From NCBI GenBank assembly GCA_002345965.1, contig DDTF01000066.1, forward strand, positions 1 to 8,026: DNA of 8,026 nt, given 5' to 3'. Below the pieces are notes generated by a model. That model was not told the DNA's origin. It saw nothing but the letters and a program-made list of their open reading frames with translations, and ran no database searches. The position numbers and the translations under genes were made by a program. This document shows, one piece after another, positions 6,117 through 8,026 of the stretch. The DNA comes from Flammeovirgaceae bacterium UBA2371. GTDB lineage: Bacteria > Bacteroidota > Bacteroidia > Cytophagales > Cyclobacteriaceae. Within the stretch, counting starts at the first letter, position 1. Each line of letters opens with the position of its first letter.

Positions 6117-7931
6117 TTACTTCTCTACACGGTTGTTTTCGCGATTGATATCAGCCATTCTCTGACTGGGATCGATTTCAACAATGGCCACATCAGTTTT
6201 ATCAATTGAAAAAGTGTAGGTAGGGTTGACCCAGTTCCACTTGTCTAATGGCGACCACTTTATCGATTTGTCTTCCTGACTTTTGCCACCCAGCATTTCG
6301 CTCATAGGGGTGTAAAACATTTCTTTGCTGCCATCTTTGTAAGTCACCAGCAAATCGACAGGCATAGGGAATGTGCCGGCTCTTTTCAAAGTGATGGACG
6401 TTTTACCATCTGCTGTGTTTACACTGTCGATGCCATAGTCGATGTGTTTGGTGGTAAGGATCCAGTAGCGATAGTACCATTGCAGTTGAAGGCCTGATTC
6501 TTTTTCCATGATGCGTACGAAGTCGTTGGGTTCCGGATGCCTGAACTTCCAGGTGTTGAAATACCTGCGCATGCCTCTGTAAAAGGTTTCTTCGCCCACA
6601 ATGTATTTCATTTGATTGAGAAAAATGGCCCCCATGCTATAGGCAGCGGTGCCATAGGCTGTGTTGGTATTGTAATGATCGGAATGTGTACCCAACGGTT
6701 CCTGCAAGCCACGCTCTATCAGTTTGTAGTATCCGCTGTAGCTGCCTTTGTGTGGATTGTCTTTTGTATTGAAGAGATAGGCCATGGATTCGCTGCTGGC
6801 AAAACTGGTGTAGCCTTCGTCCATCCATGGGTAAAGCGGTTCGTTGTTGCCCAACACACCTTGAAACCAGGCGTGCGCTGCCTCGTGGGCTGTTACACCT
6901 ACCAGGCTGGTAAAATTTCTTTCACCAGTTATGAGCGTACACATGGGATATTCCATACCACCATCACCCCCTTGCAACACGGAGTATACCGGGTAAGGAT
7001 ATTTTCCGAAAGTTTCATTCATAAACTGAAAGTGTTTTACGGTATATGCTTTCAGGTTGGTCCAGTTTTCTGTGGTCTTTTCACCCGGCTGGTAGAAGAA
7101 ATGCAACTCGGGACCACCGGGCACCTGCGCCTTGGTGTGTACATAGTCCGGATCGGCTGTCCAGGCAAAATCGTGAACATCTTTGGCAATAAAATGCCAG
7201 TTGAGGTTTTCTTTTTGCTTTTTAATTTTTACGCCTTCGTCTTCATAACCATGGCCGATTTCATTGGGGTTTTGCAAAACGCCACTGCCCCCGATGGTCA
7301 ACTTTGGGTCTATATTGATGGTGACATCGTAATCGCCCCACACACCATGGAACTCTCGTGCAATGTACTGGTCGAGGTGCCATCCCTGAAAATCGTATTC
7401 TGCCATCTTGGGATACCACTGCGTCATGGAGTAGGCAATACCTTCTGCGTTGTCGCGGCCAGACCTGCGGATTTGTACGGGCACCTGTCCTTCAAACTTC
7501 ATGGTAAATACAGATTGACTGCGCGGCAGGATTGGCTTGGCCAGGTATACTGTTAATACGGTGCCGTCTACCTGATGCTTCACCTCTTGCCCGTCCTGTT
7601 TCAGGCTCAGCACTTTTTGATAACCGATTTCATCTTTGTTCAGTTTGGAGATCCTGTCCATCACCCTTTGGTCGGGGTCGGGGAGGTTGCGTGAACGCAC
7701 ATCCATCATGCTGCCCGGCTGAAAGGCATTGAAGTAAAGATGATAATATACTTTCCTTAGCGTGTCGTTGGAGTTGTTATGGTATATGAGCTCCTGATCT
7801 CCAGTTACTTTGTGGGTTTTTACATCCAGGGCCACGTTCATTTTGTACTCTACCCGTTGCTGCCAGCGATAGTCCTGAGCGAATAGGGTATGCGATAATA
7901 CAAGTAAGGAGAGGAGGAGTAATCTTTTCAT
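6117..7931 (-). CDS. Exported M1-family metallopeptidase (aminopeptidase)
   Basis: Complete gene of 604 residues. The ATG at 7931-7929 gives a signal peptide MKRLLLLSLLVLSHTLFA, cleaved before Q19. Domains by eye: N-terminal beta domain (~20-215), thermolysin-like catalytic domain (~215-485), short beta-sandwich (~495-595, LKRAGTFPMPVDLLVTYKDG). The exopeptidase motif is GGMEY at 324-328, with E327 expected to bind the substrate's free amino group. The zinc site is H349-E350-AA-H353 with the third ligand E372, exactly 18 residues after H353. Y431 (AAYSMG) matches the transition-state tyrosine in spacing. The family removes N-terminal residues from peptides. It lacks the long C-terminal helical domain of PepN-type enzymes and has no T9SS sorting domain or lipobox, so a periplasmic or envelope location is likeliest. 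It is convergent with the surface-protein gene and abuts its stop. Family assignment is firm; substrate preference is unknown. Confidence 0.96.
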   Translation of the reverse strand: MKRLLLLSLLVLSHTLFAQDYRWQQRVEYKMNVALDVKTHKVTGDQELIYHNNSNDTLRKVYYHLYFNAFQPGSMMDVRSRNLPDPDQRVMDRISKLNKDEIGYQKVLSLKQDGQEVKHQVDGTVLTVYLAKPILPRSQSVFTMKFEGQVPVQIRRSGRDNAEGIAYSMTQWYPKMAEYDFQGWHLDQYIAREFHGVWGDYDVTINIDPKLTIGGSGVLQNPNEIGHGYEDEGVKIKKQKENLNWHFIAKDVHDFAWTADPDYVHTKAQVPGGPELHFFYQPGEKTTENWTNLKAYTVKHFQFMNETFGKYPYPVYSVLQGGDGGMEYPMCTLITGERNFTSLVGVTAHEAAHAWFQGVLGNNEPLYPWMDEGYTSFASSESMAYLFNTKDNPHKGSYSGYYKLIERGLQEPLGTHSDHYNTNTAYGTAAYSMGAIFLNQMKYIVGEETFYRGMRRYFNTWKFRHPEPNDFVRIMEKESGLQLQWYYRYWILTTKHIDYGIDSVNTADGKTSITLKRAGTFPMPVDLLVTYKDGSKEMFYTPMSEMLGGKSQEDKSIKWSPLDKWNWVNPTYTFSIDKTDVAIVEIDPSQRMADINRENNRVEK

Positions 7932-7951
7932 GTCTTGAATTAATTGAGGGT

Positions 7952-7959
7952 CTAAAATA
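7952..7959 (-). promoter_or_regulatory. Possible Bacteroidota -7 element upstream of the M1 peptidase
   Basis: On the minus strand this reads TATTTTAG, one base away from the Bacteroidota -7 consensus TAnnTTTG, 20 nt before the start codon, and it follows an A7 run. It would give a very short 5' leader. No TTTG-like -33 element sits at the expected distance upstream, so this is a weak suggestion only. Confidence 0.2.
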
Positions 7960-8003
7960 TCACTTTTTTTAATTAGATAAGAGAATTAGTTGAAAGCAGG
8001 GTA

Positions 8004-8026
8004 ATGAGTTATGAGTTATGAGTTAT
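8004..8026. repeat. Heptanucleotide tandem repeat (ATGAGTT)n at the right edge
   Basis: Three perfect ATGAGTT units (8004-8024) are followed by AT, and the array is cut by the window end, so its full length is unknown. It lies about 70 bp upstream of the M1 peptidase start, in non-coding DNA. Such seven-base arrays in intergenic DNA can vary in copy number by strand slippage; whether this one does cannot be told here. Confidence 0.85.

Noticed and set aside
6537..7556. 339-codon open frame on the + strand
   Set aside because: It lies wholly antisense to the M1 peptidase catalytic region, has no recognisable domain or signal peptide, and the opposite strand carries intact catalytic motifs. 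It is best explained as a codon-bias shadow.

Overview
The window looks like a chromosomal segment from a member of the Bacteroidota (Cytophagales or Chitinophagales-like; the sequence alone does not settle the order). The case rests on two large exported proteins ending in the C-terminal sorting domain of the type IX secretion system (T9SS), which is confined to that phylum and its relatives. A-rich leaders without a clear Shine-Dalgarno sequence and the Bacteroidota style of M1 peptidase fit this.

Layout. Positions 2-2869 (+) hold the 3' part of a very large surface-protein gene, open at the left edge. It encodes tandem 138-residue PPC-like beta-sandwich repeats, a G8-like/beta-solenoid region, a Bacteroidota beta-sandwich module, an FN3-like module and a T9SS type A sorting domain. 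After 34 nt, a second complete gene (2904-6116, +, 1070 aa) encodes a secreted protein with a signal peptide, two copies of a ~430-residue LamG-like plus 'YLAAKYG' module, and a C-terminal FN3-like/T9SS cassette clearly paralogous to that of the first gene. Converging on it, with its stop codon directly abutting, is a complete M1-family metallopeptidase gene (6117-7931, -) with signal peptide, intact zinc site and catalytic tyrosine. The last 95 nt are non-coding, contain the peptidase's A/T-rich leader, and end in a heptanucleotide tandem repeat that runs off the window.

How they work together. The two + strand genes are probably co-transcribed and encode large repetitive proteins that the T9SS would carry across the outer membrane; adhesive or structural roles are plausible but unproven. 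The M1 peptidase has no sorting domain and is convergently transcribed, so it is probably an independent periplasmic or envelope peptide-degrading enzyme. No RNA genes, CRISPR array, insertion sequence or phage genes are visible. I see no convincing evidence of a new biological system. The more interesting signals are architectural: internal module duplications, conserved cysteine sets, the shared C-terminal cassette, the zero-spacing convergent stops and the heptamer repeat.
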